Below, piece after piece: positions 34,725-44,355 of a stretch of DNA of 64,000 bases (its first letter is position 1; each line of letters begins with the position of its first letter). The position numbers and the translations under genes were made by a program. This stretch comes from an uncultured Oscillospiraceae bacterium (GTDB lineage Bacteria > Bacillota > Clostridia > Oscillospirales > Oscillospiraceae). The notes under the pieces were generated by a model. That model was not told where the DNA came from and did no database searches. It saw only the letters and a list, made by a program, of their open reading frames with translations. The stretch is from NCBI GenBank assembly GCA_944385275.1, contig CALWWP010000019.1, positions 1 to 64,000 on the forward strand, in the 5' to 3' direction.

Positions 34725-36505
34725 AGCTCATTCTCCTTTGCCGCAGCGCTTTTGATAGGAAGCCAAACTTTCACAGTCGTACCCTGTCCAACAACACTGG
34801 ATACCTCTATCCTACCGTTATGACGGTCAACTATCTCTTTTGTTATGGAAAGTCCCAAACCCGTTCCCCCTGACATGCGTGAACGTGCCTTGTCCACACG
34901 GTAAAAACGGTCAAAAATATGTGGGATATCTTCGTCTGGTATTCCAATGCCTGTATCCTTCACGCTTATCCAAACTTCTTCTTTTGTGCTTCCTGCGCAT
35001 ATTTCGATACTGCCACCGTCCGGCGTATACCTGATCGCATTTGAGACTATGTTCAAAATTACCTGCTCTATCCTCGCTCTGTCTCCTTCTATATCCGGAA
35101 GCATGCCTTGGAATTCCATGCTCATGTCTAGGTTATGCTTTTTAGTTTCAAGATAAAGGGCATTGTATATACTGTCGATTGACCGAGCAATCGAAAACTT
35201 TTCCGCGCGCATATTCTCGCTTTCAGAATCAAATTTAGATAATGCAAGCAGATCCTGCACTATGGTAGTCATGCGGTCGCTTTCATTCACTATGACATCC
35301 AAGAAATTGCGGCGCATTTCAGCCGGGATCTCCTCTCCGTTCTGAGCAAGTGTCTCGGCATAGCTTCGTATGCTTGTAATAGGGGTGCGAAGCTCATGGG
35401 ACACATTGGCCACAAACTCTCTGCGAAGCTCGTCCGCTTTTTTCTGCTGAGTAATATCGTGTATAACAACTATGATGTCCTGCGATTCCCCTCCTGATAT
35501 AGGTGCAAAAAACAACTCCAATTCTCTTCCGTTGAGACTCAATTCTATGTCTAAAGAGTCCGGATTTTTCAACTTCATAAGCTTATCCAGCTCGGCAAAT
35601 TCTCCAAAAACCTCGGCAAATCCGCCCTCGCACGAATCAAAGTCTTTTCCCAGCAAGCGCTCAGCCGCAGGATTGTAGCTGGTTATATGCCCATCCCTTG
35701 AAAATGACATCACTCCGTCTGTCATATGCAGGAAAAGCGTACTGAGTTTGTTCTTTTCGCTTTCGATTTCTTCAAGAGTATCGTGCAGCCGAGTCGCCAT
35801 GTTATTGAAAGCCCTTGTAAGGGTCCCTATTTCATCCCGCGCTTGTACCTCAATCTTCTCCGAAAAATTCCCATCGGCCACTCTTTCCGCTGCCTTTGTC
35901 AGACTTTGAATAGGCGTTACCATAGTTTTCGACAGCAAAAAGCTCAGCAGGATTGAAATAACGAAGCCTATTATCAAAGCCTCCATGATTATAAAAAACA
36001 GCTCCATATTGAGATCCTGAACTGTTTGCTTATTGTCGCGGATGTACACTATAAGGCTGTTTCCGCCACTGGATATTGGTATGGCAACATCCATATAGTC
36101 CGCCGTACTGTTGCTTGCATATCCTTCGTTTCCATTCAAGGCGGTCACGATATTGGGCGTCATCTCAATCGGATCATCAGCAGAACCAGCCAGAACTTCC
36201 CCTGTAACTCCGTCTAAAATATAGTAGTTTCTTGTACTTGTACCGGTGCCTGCATCTATACCTAACGGGCCGGCGTATACTCCGATTATCTCTTGAGTGC
36301 GCTCCACATAGTTGTCTTCTTCAACAGCTGAGCGCAGGTCGCCTACAAATTCTACTCTCGAAAAAACAGTAGCCATCTGGTCATAAAATTCGTTGAGATA
36401 AAACCCCAGCACTCCGCGCATCAAAAATGCGCACACTACCGCCATGAGAGACAATATGAGCAAAAGCATGATCAGAACTAGTTTTGTATGCAGTCCTTGT
36501 CTCAT
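34721..36505 (-). CDS. walK: Sensor histidine kinase WalK
   Basis: A 594-residue kinase. Two membrane helices (about 7-30 and 173-197) bracket an outer domain; then HAMP (about 198-250), PAS (about 265-345), HisKA with phosphoacceptor His in VSHELRTPITS (about 375), and HATPase with NAIRYTPDGG, DTGIGIPDED and GGTGLGLS. It phosphorylates WalR to control cell-wall hydrolases. GGGAGG precedes the ATG. Confidence 0.95.
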   Translation of the reverse strand: MRQGLHTKLVLIMLLLILSLMAVVCAFLMRGVLGFYLNEFYDQMATVFSRVEFVGDLRSAVEEDNYVERTQEIIGVYAGPLGIDAGTGTSTRNYYILDGVTGEVLAGSADDPIEMTPNIVTALNGNEGYASNSTADYMDVAIPISSGGNSLIVYIRDNKQTVQDLNMELFFIIMEALIIGFVISILLSFLLSKTMVTPIQSLTKAAERVADGNFSEKIEVQARDEIGTLTRAFNNMATRLHDTLEEIESEKNKLSTLFLHMTDGVMSFSRDGHITSYNPAAERLLGKDFDSCEGGFAEVFGEFAELDKLMKLKNPDSLDIELSLNGRELELFFAPISGGESQDIIVVIHDITQQKKADELRREFVANVSHELRTPITSIRSYAETLAQNGEEIPAEMRRNFLDVIVNESDRMTTIVQDLLALSKFDSESENMRAEKFSIARSIDSIYNALYLETKKHNLDMSMEFQGMLPDIEGDRARIEQVILNIVSNAIRYTPDGGSIEICAGSTKEEVWISVKDTGIGIPDEDIPHIFDRFYRVDKARSRMSGGTGLGLSITKEIVDRHNGRIEVSSVVGQGTTVKVWLPIKSAAAKENEL

Positions 36506-36531
36506 TAAAAATTTCCCTCCCGGTAACCCCG

Positions 36532-37245
36532 CTATCTGCTTTCTGCAGCAAAGTAATACCCCGCTCCGCGTTTAGTCATGATATACTGCGGTTCTGCCGG
36601 ATTGTCCTCGATCTTTTCACGCAAGCGCCGTATCGCCACATCGACAGCGCGCACATCTCCGTAAAATTCGTATTTCCAGACCTCTGTCATCAAATATTCA
36701 CGCGAAAAAACCTTTCCGGGCTGCGAAAGCAGTGTCTTTATGAGGTCAAATTCGCGTGGCGAAACTTCGACCTCCACATCATTTTTAAACACTGCCATTT
36801 TATCTTCGTCCACAGCGAGCTTTCCCACTCTTACAAGGTTTTCTTCGCTCTCACGAGGCAAGGAAAAACCCGTGCTCCTGCGCAAATTCGTTCTCACCCT
36901 AGCTATAAGTTCGCGAACTGAAAATGGTTTTACTATGTAGTCATCTGCTCCAAGCTCCAGTCCAAAAACCTTGTCGCTCTCTTCCTCGCGTGCTGTGAGC
37001 ATTATTATCGGCACCAGCTTATTTGTGTCGCGAATATTCCTGCACACTTCAAACCCATCCATATAAGGAAGCATAACATCCAGCAATATAAGATCCGGAT
37101 TTTCTTCTTTCGCGAGACGCAGTCCCTCTTTCCCATCATAGGCAACCAGAATGGAAAAGCCTTCGTGCTGCAGATTAAAGCTCAAAATATCAACAATATT
37201 CTTTTCATCGTCGACAATAAGGATAGTTTTTGTATTGTTTTCCAT
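36532..37245 (-). CDS. walR: Response regulator WalR
   Basis: A 237-residue OmpR/PhoB-type regulator. The receiver has the phosphoacceptor Asp in LILLDVMLPYMDG (about residue 54) and Lys in VKPF. The C-terminal winged helix includes REYLMTEVWKYE and RRLREKIEDNP. First gene of the wal operon, with a promoter at 37323-37351. GGAGG precedes the ATG. Confidence 0.95.
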   Translation of the reverse strand: MENNTKTILIVDDEKNIVDILSFNLQHEGFSILVAYDGKEGLRLAKEENPDLILLDVMLPYMDGFEVCRNIRDTNKLVPIIMLTAREEESDKVFGLELGADDYIVKPFSVRELIARVRTNLRRSTGFSLPRESEENLVRVGKLAVDEDKMAVFKNDVEVEVSPREFDLIKTLLSQPGKVFSREYLMTEVWKYEFYGDVRAVDVAIRRLREKIEDNPAEPQYIMTKRGAGYYFAAESR

Positions 37246-37322
37246 ATATAGTCCTCCGCGTCCGCCGGTTCACTTGCATTTAAGTCGTTTATTCAGTCAA
37301 ATATTAGATTTTTATTTTTCTA

Positions 37323-37351
37323 AGTATATCATATCATCCCCTATTTTCCAA
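37323..37351 (-). promoter_or_regulatory. Promoter of the wal operon
   Basis: On the minus strand TTGGAA and TATACT are 17 bases apart. It drives walR-walK-yycH-yycI leftwards, divergent from the MecA-like gene. Confidence 0.65.
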
Positions 37352-37433
37352 GATTTTTGCCATTTATTTAAACTACCTTACGTGTCTGTGCCGCGCTATA
37401 ATATTTACATCAAAATACTGCACGGAGGTTCCT

Positions 37434-37916
37434 ATGTATATTTATAATATAAGCCCACAGTCCGCAGCTATTCATTTTTCCAAATGCGAACTCGACTCCA
37501 ATTTTGACACGGAAGAACAAATCGAAAGTCTTTGTCATAAAAGCATGCCATCTTTTTTTGGAGGCCGCTGCACTTCGATTGAATACCGTCTTTTTGATGG
37601 GAAAGACAGCATAATATTATTCCTATACAAAAAATCGCTTGATGAGCCATATCTTTTTATATTTGACGACATCGAATCCGTTATAGAAGCAGCTCTTAGT
37701 CTCCCAGCACAAGACAGTTCTCTCTACTATGCCGACCATTCATACATACTTGCATTTTTTGACTCTCCTCCTGCAGATATATGCGAATTCGGGGGTCCTG
37801 TCTCCAAGCCTTATATTTCGTTTGAATATCTTTCCGAACACGGAAATATACTTATAAGTTCAAATGCTCTCAGTATACTTCGCTCCTACTTTCTCCCAGT
37901 TCAAAGTACACGCTGA
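37434..37916 (+). CDS. MecA-like adaptor protein (divergent)
   Basis: A 160-residue protein. The C-terminal half, with FDDIESVIEAALSLPAQDS, SLYYADHSYILAFF and EYLSEHGNILISSNALSIL, follows the pattern of MecA, which presents proteins to ClpC for degradation. The N-terminal half is shorter than in MecA and the acidic linker is missing, so total length is well below the usual 200-220. GGAGG precedes the ATG. Assignment is tentative. Confidence 0.5.
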   Translation: MYIYNISPQSAAIHFSKCELDSNFDTEEQIESLCHKSMPSFFGGRCTSIEYRLFDGKDSIILFLYKKSLDEPYLFIFDDIESVIEAALSLPAQDSSLYYADHSYILAFFDSPPADICEFGGPVSKPYISFEYLSEHGNILISSNALSILRSYFLPVQSTR

Positions 37917-38051
37917 TCAATCAAAAGCTTTAATATTTTCGGCAAAACAAATACAAAAGCCACCGCAATGCACCATCGGCCAACTTCTGCTTTTAAACTG
38001 TTGACAATAGTGTTATAATGATAAAAGCCGTAAAGGAAGGAGGCCGAGTCT

Positions 38052-38525
38052 ATGCCCAAGGTTCCCGGTGTAAAGGTCATTTCACAAAACCGCAAAGCTT
38101 TTCACGACTACTATATCGAAGAAAAATACGAAGCTGGCATAGAACTGTTTGGCACCGAAGTCAAGTCCGTTAGGCAGGGCGCGGTCAATCTAAAGGATTC
38201 GTATTGTACATTTAAAAATGGGGAACTGTTTATCCGAGGTATGCACATAAGCCCCTATGAAAAGGGAAATATCTTCAACCGAGATCCTCTTCGGCTCCGT
38301 CGGTTGCTTATGCATAAAAAGGAGATCCTCAAGCTATTTGGGCGCGTCAAGCAGGACGGATATACTTTGATCCCGCTGAGCATTTACTTGAACAATTCAT
38401 TAGTCAAAATAGAGCTTGGCCTTTGCCGCGGTAAAAATGTACACGACAAGCGCGAAGCGGCATCTAGGCGTGATGCCGCACGTGAAATAGATAAAATCAT
38501 GAAGGAGAGACGTAAAAATGGCTGA
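38052..38525 (+). CDS. smpB: SsrA-binding protein SmpB
   Basis: A 157-residue SmpB, the partner of tmRNA in ribosome rescue. [38 protein letters not shown] and C-terminal [16 protein letters not shown] are diagnostic. The tmRNA gene lies 590 bases downstream. GGAGG precedes the ATG. Its end overlaps the next gene by eight bases. Confidence 0.96.
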   Translation: MPKVPGVKVISQNRKAFHDYYIEEKYEAGIELFGTEVKSVRQGAVNLKDSYCTFKNGELFIRGMHISPYEKGNIFNRDPLRLRRLLMHKKEILKLFGRVKQDGYTLIPLSIYLNNSLVKIELGLCRGKNVHDKREAASRRDAAREIDKIMKERRKNG

Positions 38526-39039
38526 AAATCCCATAGTTACTATAGAAATGGAAAACGGAGGAACAATCGTTGCAGAGCTTTATCCAGACATTGCTCCAAA
38601 TACAGTAAACAATTTTATTTCTCTTATCAAGTCCGGATTTTACAATGGCCTTATTTTTCACAGAGTAATACCTGAATTTATGATCCAAGGCGGATGTCCA
38701 TACGGCAGCGGCATGGGCGGCCCCGGCTATTCCATTCCCGGTGAATTTTCTGCAAACGGCTTTCAAAATCCTCTAGAACACGTTCGCGGAGTGCTTTCAA
38801 TGGCCCGTGCGTATATGCCCGATTCTGCAGGCAGTCAGTTTTTTATAATGGTAGACGATGCACCGTATCTCGACGGTCAATACGCTGCTTTTGGTAAAGT
38901 CGTTTCAGGAATGGAAACTGCTGATGAAATAGTAAATTCTGCGCGTGACGCGAACGACAAGCCAAAGAAGGATCAGCGCATAAAATCCATCTCTGTAAAT
39001 ACTTTCGGTGTGGATTATCCAGAACCGAAAAAGGTTTAA
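38518..39039 (+). CDS. Peptidyl-prolyl cis-trans isomerase (cyclophilin)
   Basis: A 173-residue cytoplasmic cyclophilin. [13 protein letters not shown] carries the catalytic Arg, with GSQFFIM and [11 protein letters not shown]. It accelerates proline isomerisation in folding. No signal peptide. Its ATG lies inside the last codons of smpB, so translation is coupled. Confidence 0.93.
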   Translation: MAENPIVTIEMENGGTIVAELYPDIAPNTVNNFISLIKSGFYNGLIFHRVIPEFMIQGGCPYGSGMGGPGYSIPGEFSANGFQNPLEHVRGVLSMARAYMPDSAGSQFFIMVDDAPYLDGQYAAFGKVVSGMETADEIVNSARDANDKPKKDQRIKSISVNTFGVDYPEPKKV

Positions 39040-39111
39040 AAAGGTCAAGTTCTGTTTTATTTCGTAATCCGCGGTCGCAAATAAATTACCTATAATCTTT
39101 GCAATATGCAT

Positions 39112-39481
39112 GGGGGCGTACCGGTTTCGACGGGGGTGCGGAGGCGGGATAAGCGGGCAGAGGCGCCTGCCCTCTTTAAAACAGGCTTCTTTATAAATTA
39201 AAGAACAACAGAACTGAACTTGTCGCTGCTTAATTAAGCTCGACCGTCCCTCTAGGAAGGACCACGAGCCTAGACGGGGCGTCACTTAGTGGTGTCCGTG
39301 AGTGCGTTAAGCTTTGGCCGCACCATGAATAATGAAGCTACTTTTTGACGGTGGCGTGACGGTTTGCCCCGTTTAAAAAGGAACGGCCGGAGTTCGGCTC
39401 CGGCGGAATAACCGTATGCGCCCGGAGAAAATCCCGTTAATGTGCTTTCGGACAGGAGTTCAACTCTCATCGCCTCCACCA
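39112..39481 (+). ncRNA. ssrA: Transfer-messenger RNA (tmRNA)
   Basis: A 370-base one-piece tmRNA. The 5' end GGGGGCG pairs with CGCCTCC before the encoded ACCA, and GTACCGGTTTCGACGGGG is the typical 5' motif. The T arm is GGAGTTCAACTCTC. The tag reading frame before the TAA at about 39232 ends NNRTELVAA, a hydrophobic degron of the LAA type with Val replacing Leu. The exact resume codon is not certain. The smpB gene lies upstream. Confidence 0.95.
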
Positions 39482-39534
39482 GATGTACATTACACGAACA
39501 CCTACTTTTTAAGTGTAACTGTAATGTCAAAACG

Positions 39535-39575
39535 AAAACCGAGAGTCAAGGTTTAAAACCTTGACTCTCGGTTTT
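39535..39575 (+). terminator. Terminator of the tmRNA
   Basis: Twenty-base arms around one unpaired base, core ccgagagtcaagg/ccttgactctcgg, followed by TTTTTT on the plus strand. Confidence 0.92.
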
Positions 39576-39598
39576 TTGATTTTTATTTAGTGTATAAA

Positions 39599-39627
39599 TT
39601 GATTTGACGAGATTTGTAGTCTATAAT
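39599..39627 (+). promoter_or_regulatory. Promoter of Fe-S AKR 2
   Basis: TTGATT and TATAAT are 17 bases apart. It implies a leader of about 115 bases before the AKR start. Confidence 0.65.
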
Positions 39628-39750
39628 GATCATAAATTACAAAATTGCAGCATGATTCACTACTATTAGTCTAGCTGCATCATTAGCAAGCTGGCTTTGA
39701 AAACAGAATTATAGCTTTGAGTAAAAACATGTAAAGGCAGGCATTTATAT

Positions 39751-40878
39751 ATGATTTACAAAGATTTTCAAAATTTAAAGCTCTCCGCTTTGGGCATGGG
39801 ATGCATGCGTCTGCCCGTGTTAGACGGTAACAGCTCCGTGATCGATCAGGATGCCGTAGACAAAATGGTTTCTTATTCCATGGAGAACGGCATCAACTAC
39901 TATGATACAGCATGGGGATACCATGACGGAAATTCGGAACTCTCTATTGGAAAAGCTTTATCCGTTTATCCTCGTGACAGTTTTTATATTGCCGACAAAT
40001 TCCCGGGATATGATTTATCCAACATGGATAAAGTCGAGAAGATTTTTGAGGCTCAGCTCACAAAATGCCATGTAGAATATTTTGATTTTTACCTATTCCA
40101 CAATGTATGTGAGATGAATATTGACTCCTATTTAGATCCAAAATACGGCATACTCGACTATCTGCTTAAGCAAAAAGAAAATGGTCGGATTCGTCACCTC
40201 GGCTTTTCCTGCCATGGAGCGCTGCCAGTTATGAAAAGATTTTTAGATTCCTATGGTGAATATATGGAGTTCTGCCAGCTTCAGCTAAACTATATAGACT
40301 GGACTTTCCAAAATGGCAGAGAAAAAGCAGAGCTGCTCAAGCCATACCGCATCCCTATTTGGGTCATGGAGCCTCTCCGCGGCGGCAGACTGGCACAGCT
40401 CAGCGAAAAAGAGTATGCCGTATTACAGGCCATTGATCCGAATCGTACGGCTACGGAATGGGCCTTTAGATTCCTGCAAAGTATTCCCGGTATAACAGTC
40501 ATACTGTCCGGGATGTCAGATTTTTCTCAAGTTGCCGACAATATCTCTACATTTGAGACTGAGAAAAGCCTTACAGAAAATGAAATAAGAGCTTTAACGG
40601 CTCTAGGGAAAGAAATGACCGATTCAAAAGCTTTAGCGTGCACGGCCTGCCGGTATTGCACGAGCCATTGTCCGAGCGGCTTGGATATCCCTCATCTGCT
40701 TGCTCTGTACAATGAGCACAAATTTACCGGCGGAGGTTTCATTGCACCCATGGCTCTTTCCGCTATTCCTTCCGACAAACAGCCAAGCGCCTGCATAGGC
40801 TGCCGCAGCTGCGAATCAGTTTGCCCCCAGCAACTCAAGATCTCTGAAGCCATGGCTGACTTTGCCACCATGATTTGA
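39751..40878 (+). CDS. Aldo/keto reductase with C-terminal 4Fe-4S domain (2)
   Basis: A 375-residue AKR. The tetrad is intact: YYDTAWGYH, ADKFPG and YLFHNV. The C terminus carries CTACRYCTSHCPSGLDIP and CIGCRSCESVCPQQ, two CxxCxxCxxxCP sets as in bacterial 2x4Fe-4S ferredoxins. It is closely similar to the AKR at 53163 (same N-terminal layout MIYKxFxxLKLSxLGMG), so these two are paralogues. The ribosome site is weak (AAAGGCAGG). Monocistronic. Confidence 0.88.
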   Translation: MIYKDFQNLKLSALGMGCMRLPVLDGNSSVIDQDAVDKMVSYSMENGINYYDTAWGYHDGNSELSIGKALSVYPRDSFYIADKFPGYDLSNMDKVEKIFEAQLTKCHVEYFDFYLFHNVCEMNIDSYLDPKYGILDYLLKQKENGRIRHLGFSCHGALPVMKRFLDSYGEYMEFCQLQLNYIDWTFQNGREKAELLKPYRIPIWVMEPLRGGRLAQLSEKEYAVLQAIDPNRTATEWAFRFLQSIPGITVILSGMSDFSQVADNISTFETEKSLTENEIRALTALGKEMTDSKALACTACRYCTSHCPSGLDIPHLLALYNEHKFTGGGFIAPMALSAIPSDKQPSACIGCRSCESVCPQQLKISEAMADFATMI

Positions 40879-40883
40879 CACAA

Positions 40884-40941
40884 TTGCCGCCAGTATGACC
40901 TTACTCTTTTCCTTGAGTGGGTATAGGTTTTACGGCGGCAA
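40884..40941 (+). terminator. Possible terminator after AKR 2
   Basis: Eight-pair stem ttgccgcc/ggcggcaa with a long 42-base loop, then ATTTCTTTTTAT. The long loop makes this less certain. Confidence 0.45.
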
Positions 40942-40989
40942 ATTTCTTTTTATCCTCGACACTCGTCGTTTTTCAAATGAAAATATTTT

Positions 40990-41619
40990 TTAGTTGAGTT
41001 CCCGTTTTTTATAAAACAGAATGGATAGACGCCACGACAACAAATACAGCAGCACAGCCGCTCCTACTGCAGCAATAAGTACCCGCTCGTTTATCCACAG
41101 CGACAATGCCCTATAGACATCTATGCGCATCCAAGCTGTGCCGATCGCAGCGAACAGTCCTACCAAAACGTAAAATGCGATACGTCCTTTTGCAACTCCG
41201 TATTTAAACACAAACGGCAGCATCAGCGTTGGTCCCACAATCCCAAGAACAAACAAAGCAACACCAATAAATATTAGCTCGTCCAATATAAAAGTTCCCC
41301 TGTTTGCCATTCGTGCCGCATAAACCACGATTAAAATTAAATATACGCATGCTCCGAACAGCAGGCCCGTGATATATTTTGCAGATACTAACTGAGCCTT
41401 TGAATACGGCAGGACACCGCTGTACTGGTCCCACTTGTCTCTCTCGTCATAGGAGATGAGCGTCATAGGAAGAAGCCCTGCAACCATGGTCGGATATATT
41501 ATAAAAAATATATTGTTATCTCCGAAAAAAGTCACAGCAATGAATACGATGACAATCGCCAGAAATGACCGGCAATATTTTGCAGCCATATAAAAATCTT
41601 TGAGCAGCAACCCTTTCAT
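40990..41619 (-). CDS. ABC-2 type permease
   Basis: A 209-residue membrane protein with six helices, of the ABC2_membrane_5 type (MKGLLLKDFYMAAKYCRSF at the N terminus). It is the membrane partner of the ATPase at 41616-42464, with an ATGA overlap. With the GntR/YtrA-like regulator it forms an ytr-type efflux or envelope-stress operon. The substrate is unknown. Confidence 0.82.
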   Translation of the reverse strand: MKGLLLKDFYMAAKYCRSFLAIVIVFIAVTFFGDNNIFFIIYPTMVAGLLPMTLISYDERDKWDQYSGVLPYSKAQLVSAKYITGLLFGACVYLILIVVYAARMANRGTFILDELIFIGVALFVLGIVGPTLMLPFVFKYGVAKGRIAFYVLVGLFAAIGTAWMRIDVYRALSLWINERVLIAAVGAAVLLYLLSWRLSILFYKKRELN

Positions 41620-42464
41620 ATATTATCTGTCTCCTTTGCTATAAAAATAAACAGTTCCTCTATATTCACCGGGCTAACATTCCATCCGGAAGGAACTTTA
41701 TCTCTCCTTACCAGCGCATTAACGCCGTATGGAGATATTTTTTTCCCTTTTACAGCCTCAGGATCCAGCTGCGCCAATTGAGTTTCAGAGCACTGCAGAA
41801 GTCCATAATGCTCTATTAAAACATCTTTCTCTTCACACATTAAAAGTTTTCCCTTGTGTAAAAATGCGATATAATCGCAAATTTTTTCAAGATCGCTTAT
41901 AATATGCGATGATATTAAAACAGAATGGCTTTCGTCTCTGGTAAACTCGTTCAGCATATCTATGACTTCATCTCTCACAACAGGGTCCAATCCCGATGTG
42001 GCTTCGTCGAGCAAAAGCAGCTTCGGGTCATGTGATAGTGCCACTGCAATGCCAAGTTTCATTCTCATGCCTCGTGAGAACTCTTTAAAAGGTTTGTCCG
42101 CAGGAAGTGAAAGCTTTCTGAGATTGTCCATATAAGCCAAATCGCTCCAGTTTTCAAATGTATTTTTCATAATTTTTCCTACCTGCTTGGCATTCAGGCA
42201 TTCTGGTATTCCAACTTCGTCCAAAACAACGCCGATATCCTGCTTTAAACTAAGTATATTCTCCCTGTTGTCCTTCCCCCAAATCGTAATATCTCCGCCG
42301 TCTCTGTCTATCATATCTAAAATCAGCTTTATAGTAGTACTTTTACCTGCGCCATTCTCTCCTATCAATCCCATAATGCAGCCATTCGGAAGCGTCAAAT
42401 TCAGATTGTCGAGATGAAATCCACCGTAAGTCTTACTCAAATTACTTATTTCTAATGCGTTCAT
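41616..42464 (-). CDS. ABC transporter ATP-binding protein
   Basis: A 282-residue ATPase. Walker A GENGAGKST, signature EFSRGMRMKLGIAVAL, Walker B LLLLDEATSGLD and a switch His in SSHIISDLE are all present. The C-terminal 70 residues are a degenerate regulatory extension. GGAGGA precedes the ATG, and it starts two bases after the regulator gene. Confidence 0.92.
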   Translation of the reverse strand: MNALEISNLSKTYGGFHLDNLNLTLPNGCIMGLIGENGAGKSTTIKLILDMIDRDGGDITIWGKDNRENILSLKQDIGVVLDEVGIPECLNAKQVGKIMKNTFENWSDLAYMDNLRKLSLPADKPFKEFSRGMRMKLGIAVALSHDPKLLLLDEATSGLDPVVRDEVIDMLNEFTRDESHSVLISSHIISDLEKICDYIAFLHKGKLLMCEEKDVLIEHYGLLQCSETQLAQLDPEAVKGKKISPYGVNALVRRDKVPSGWNVSPVNIEELFIFIAKETDNI

Positions 42465-42466
42465 GC

Positions 42467-42838
42467 CTATTCCTCCATGCTGAGTCTGAATATTTCGATC
42501 AATTCATCGTTTGTCAAATTGCAGGATGCCGCTAAATGCAAAATTTCTTGCATATACATTTCGATTTTTTTCAAGTTCTCTTCCCTCAGCAATTCAACAT
42601 TTTTTGGCGCCACAAAGCAGCCCTTTGCAGGGATCGTATAAATAAATCCCTCCCGTTCAAGCTCATCATAAGCTCTTTTTGTGGTAATAACGCTGATCCT
42701 AAGGTCTTTGGCCATATTGCGGATCGATGGGAGCGCCTCATCCTCTCTCAGTTCCCCGCTTATAATCTGATTTTTTATCTGATTATATATTTGGTCGTAT
42801 ATTGGAGCTCCACTCTTGTTGTCAATACAAATATTCAC
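42467..42838 (-). CDS. GntR family regulator, YtrA-like
   Basis: A 123-residue regulator: a winged helix (PIYDQIYNQIKNQIISG, ALPSIRNMAKDLRISVITTKRAYDELE) with a short C-terminal helix, the YtrA subgroup size. I choose GTG 42838 after GAGG; the ATG at 42856 lies inside the operator palindrome with no ribosome site. It probably represses its own operon through the palindrome at 42850-42886. Confidence 0.85.
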   Translation of the reverse strand: MNICIDNKSGAPIYDQIYNQIKNQIISGELREDEALPSIRNMAKDLRISVITTKRAYDELEREGFIYTIPAKGCFVAPKNVELLREENLKKIEMYMQEILHLAASCNLTNDELIEIFRLSMEE

Positions 42839-42849
42839 ATTCTTGCCTC

Positions 42850-42897
42850 GTTTCATCTGTATATATACAATATATACAGATGAAACACTTTTGTCAA
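42850..42897 (-). promoter_or_regulatory. Palindromic operator over the GntR/ABC promoter
   Basis: On the minus strand TTGACA (at 42892-42897) and TATATT (at 42869-42874) are 17 bases apart. A perfect 16-base inverted repeat (core ATCTGTATATA) with a five-base centre covers 42850-42886, spanning the -10 region and the start of transcription. Binding there should block the promoter. Confidence 0.85.
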
Positions 42898-43038
42898 TAG
42901 TTTTTTACACCATGCACTGTTGTAATAAAAATCATCTATTTAAGCAGATATTCTGCGTAAAACAAAGTAGATTTATCATATAAGTTCTGCTATAATTTAT
43001 CAAAAGATTTATTTAAGTTAAAAAGCAAGGTGAAGATA

Positions 43039-44319
43039 TTGAGCTCCGAAAATCCTAATCAGGTCAAATACGGTTGTTTTATAGTCATCCCCTTAAAATA
43101 CGATCCACGTTCTTTTAAACAAAGCGAATTGGAAAAGATTGCAGAATACAAACCGCTGGTAACGATGGATCTTAATGAAAACATCAAAATAATGCTGGAT
43201 CGCTGCAACGATGCCGCGGTTGGTTCCTGCTACAGCATAAAATACAGTCAGCTGATTTCTAATCTCTGTATACCAAATGAAATGAGCGGTTCCCAAGGTT
43301 TTTTCGTATCCAATCTTCAAGGGAATTATTCTTTTGATTTAATATCTGCCTACTTATATGTTTTTCATACCCAGGTGGCTTTCCTCTGCCTTGGTATATC
43401 TTTTGAACAAATAAAAGCGCTTCAGGCCATATGCAATCCCGGATTTGCAGACAACGAAGCCTCTTTTTGCTGGGTAGACAGTTCAGGCAAAAAGCATATT
43501 TTTTCGGTAGAAAAATGGTTGTCGGATTTTTTGACTCCGCTGGGACTTCATAATTTTTTTGACAAATCTCCGTCTTATCTGCTGGATGCATACAATTACA
43601 TATTTGCGGTTGTCCCGAATCGTTTTAATACCCTTGAAGAGATGCAAAAAATAACGTTTAATCTCCACAAGATGATGCCTATAGACACACCTGTGGAAGA
43701 TGACGCTGAAGAAGACATACGCTATGTATATGCCGCTAAAAATCAAATGGCGAACTCATATAGGTGGGGGTGCTGCGTCACCTCTCAGACTATCTCCTAT
43801 GTTATTGCAGACGAAGCCATGAATTTAGAGGACGAGCGAAAAGCTCAGGCGGAAGACGGTCTCCCAGTAGTTCTCCTGTCTCTTTACGAAAAATACACCT
43901 GCCTGCGTTTTACAGAGCTGATAACTCACATGGAGAAAAAACAGCTAAAGCAGCTGAAAGATCTTATGTTAAAGTTTCAGGCTTTTGGGACGGTGACTCC
44001 GGCTAACTTGTCGCGCTGGCACAATGTAAAACAGATATATGCTCACCTGCTTCAGGTGAACGATATTCCGTCGGCCGTTCAAGATATCAGCGCTAAAATA
44101 AGCATTTTAACTGCCCATTTGGAAGAGATAGAAAGGACAAAGAGCGAGACTGTAATAAATATAATCACCGTTTTTGGCCTTGTGTCTATTTTAGCCTCGG
44201 TCTTGTCCATAGTTCAGATATTGTCAGGCGGAGATACGCTCATATGGGCTTCTACTATACTCACCACTGTAATGCTGGTTCTGATAACGGCTGTCGCCGT
44301 TTGGAACAGGAAGAAATAA
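43039..44319 (+). CDS. Unknown protein with CorA-like C-terminal topology
   Basis: A 426-residue protein I do not recognise. Residues 1-330 form a soluble region without known motifs. A helical stretch (about 335-375) leads to two membrane helices (about 378-398 and 402-424) at the extreme C terminus, as in CorA-type transporters, but the GMN selectivity motif is absent. TTG 43039 follows AAGGTG; GTG 43030 is the alternative. It lies 36 bases ahead of a Crp/Fnr gene. Confidence 0.55.
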   Translation: MSSENPNQVKYGCFIVIPLKYDPRSFKQSELEKIAEYKPLVTMDLNENIKIMLDRCNDAAVGSCYSIKYSQLISNLCIPNEMSGSQGFFVSNLQGNYSFDLISAYLYVFHTQVAFLCLGISFEQIKALQAICNPGFADNEASFCWVDSSGKKHIFSVEKWLSDFLTPLGLHNFFDKSPSYLLDAYNYIFAVVPNRFNTLEEMQKITFNLHKMMPIDTPVEDDAEEDIRYVYAAKNQMANSYRWGCCVTSQTISYVIADEAMNLEDERKAQAEDGLPVVLLSLYEKYTCLRFTELITHMEKKQLKQLKDLMLKFQAFGTVTPANLSRWHNVKQIYAHLLQVNDIPSAVQDISAKISILTAHLEEIERTKSETVINIITVFGLVSILASVLSIVQILSGGDTLIWASTILTTVMLVLITAVAVWNRKK

Positions 44320-44355
44320 CTTGACCACGTCTATATTAAAAAGGAGGATGTCGCA

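Noticed and set aside
39112..39481. Open frame on the minus strand across the tmRNA (to 39530).
   Set aside because: Antisense of a clear tmRNA with paired ends and encoded CCA.
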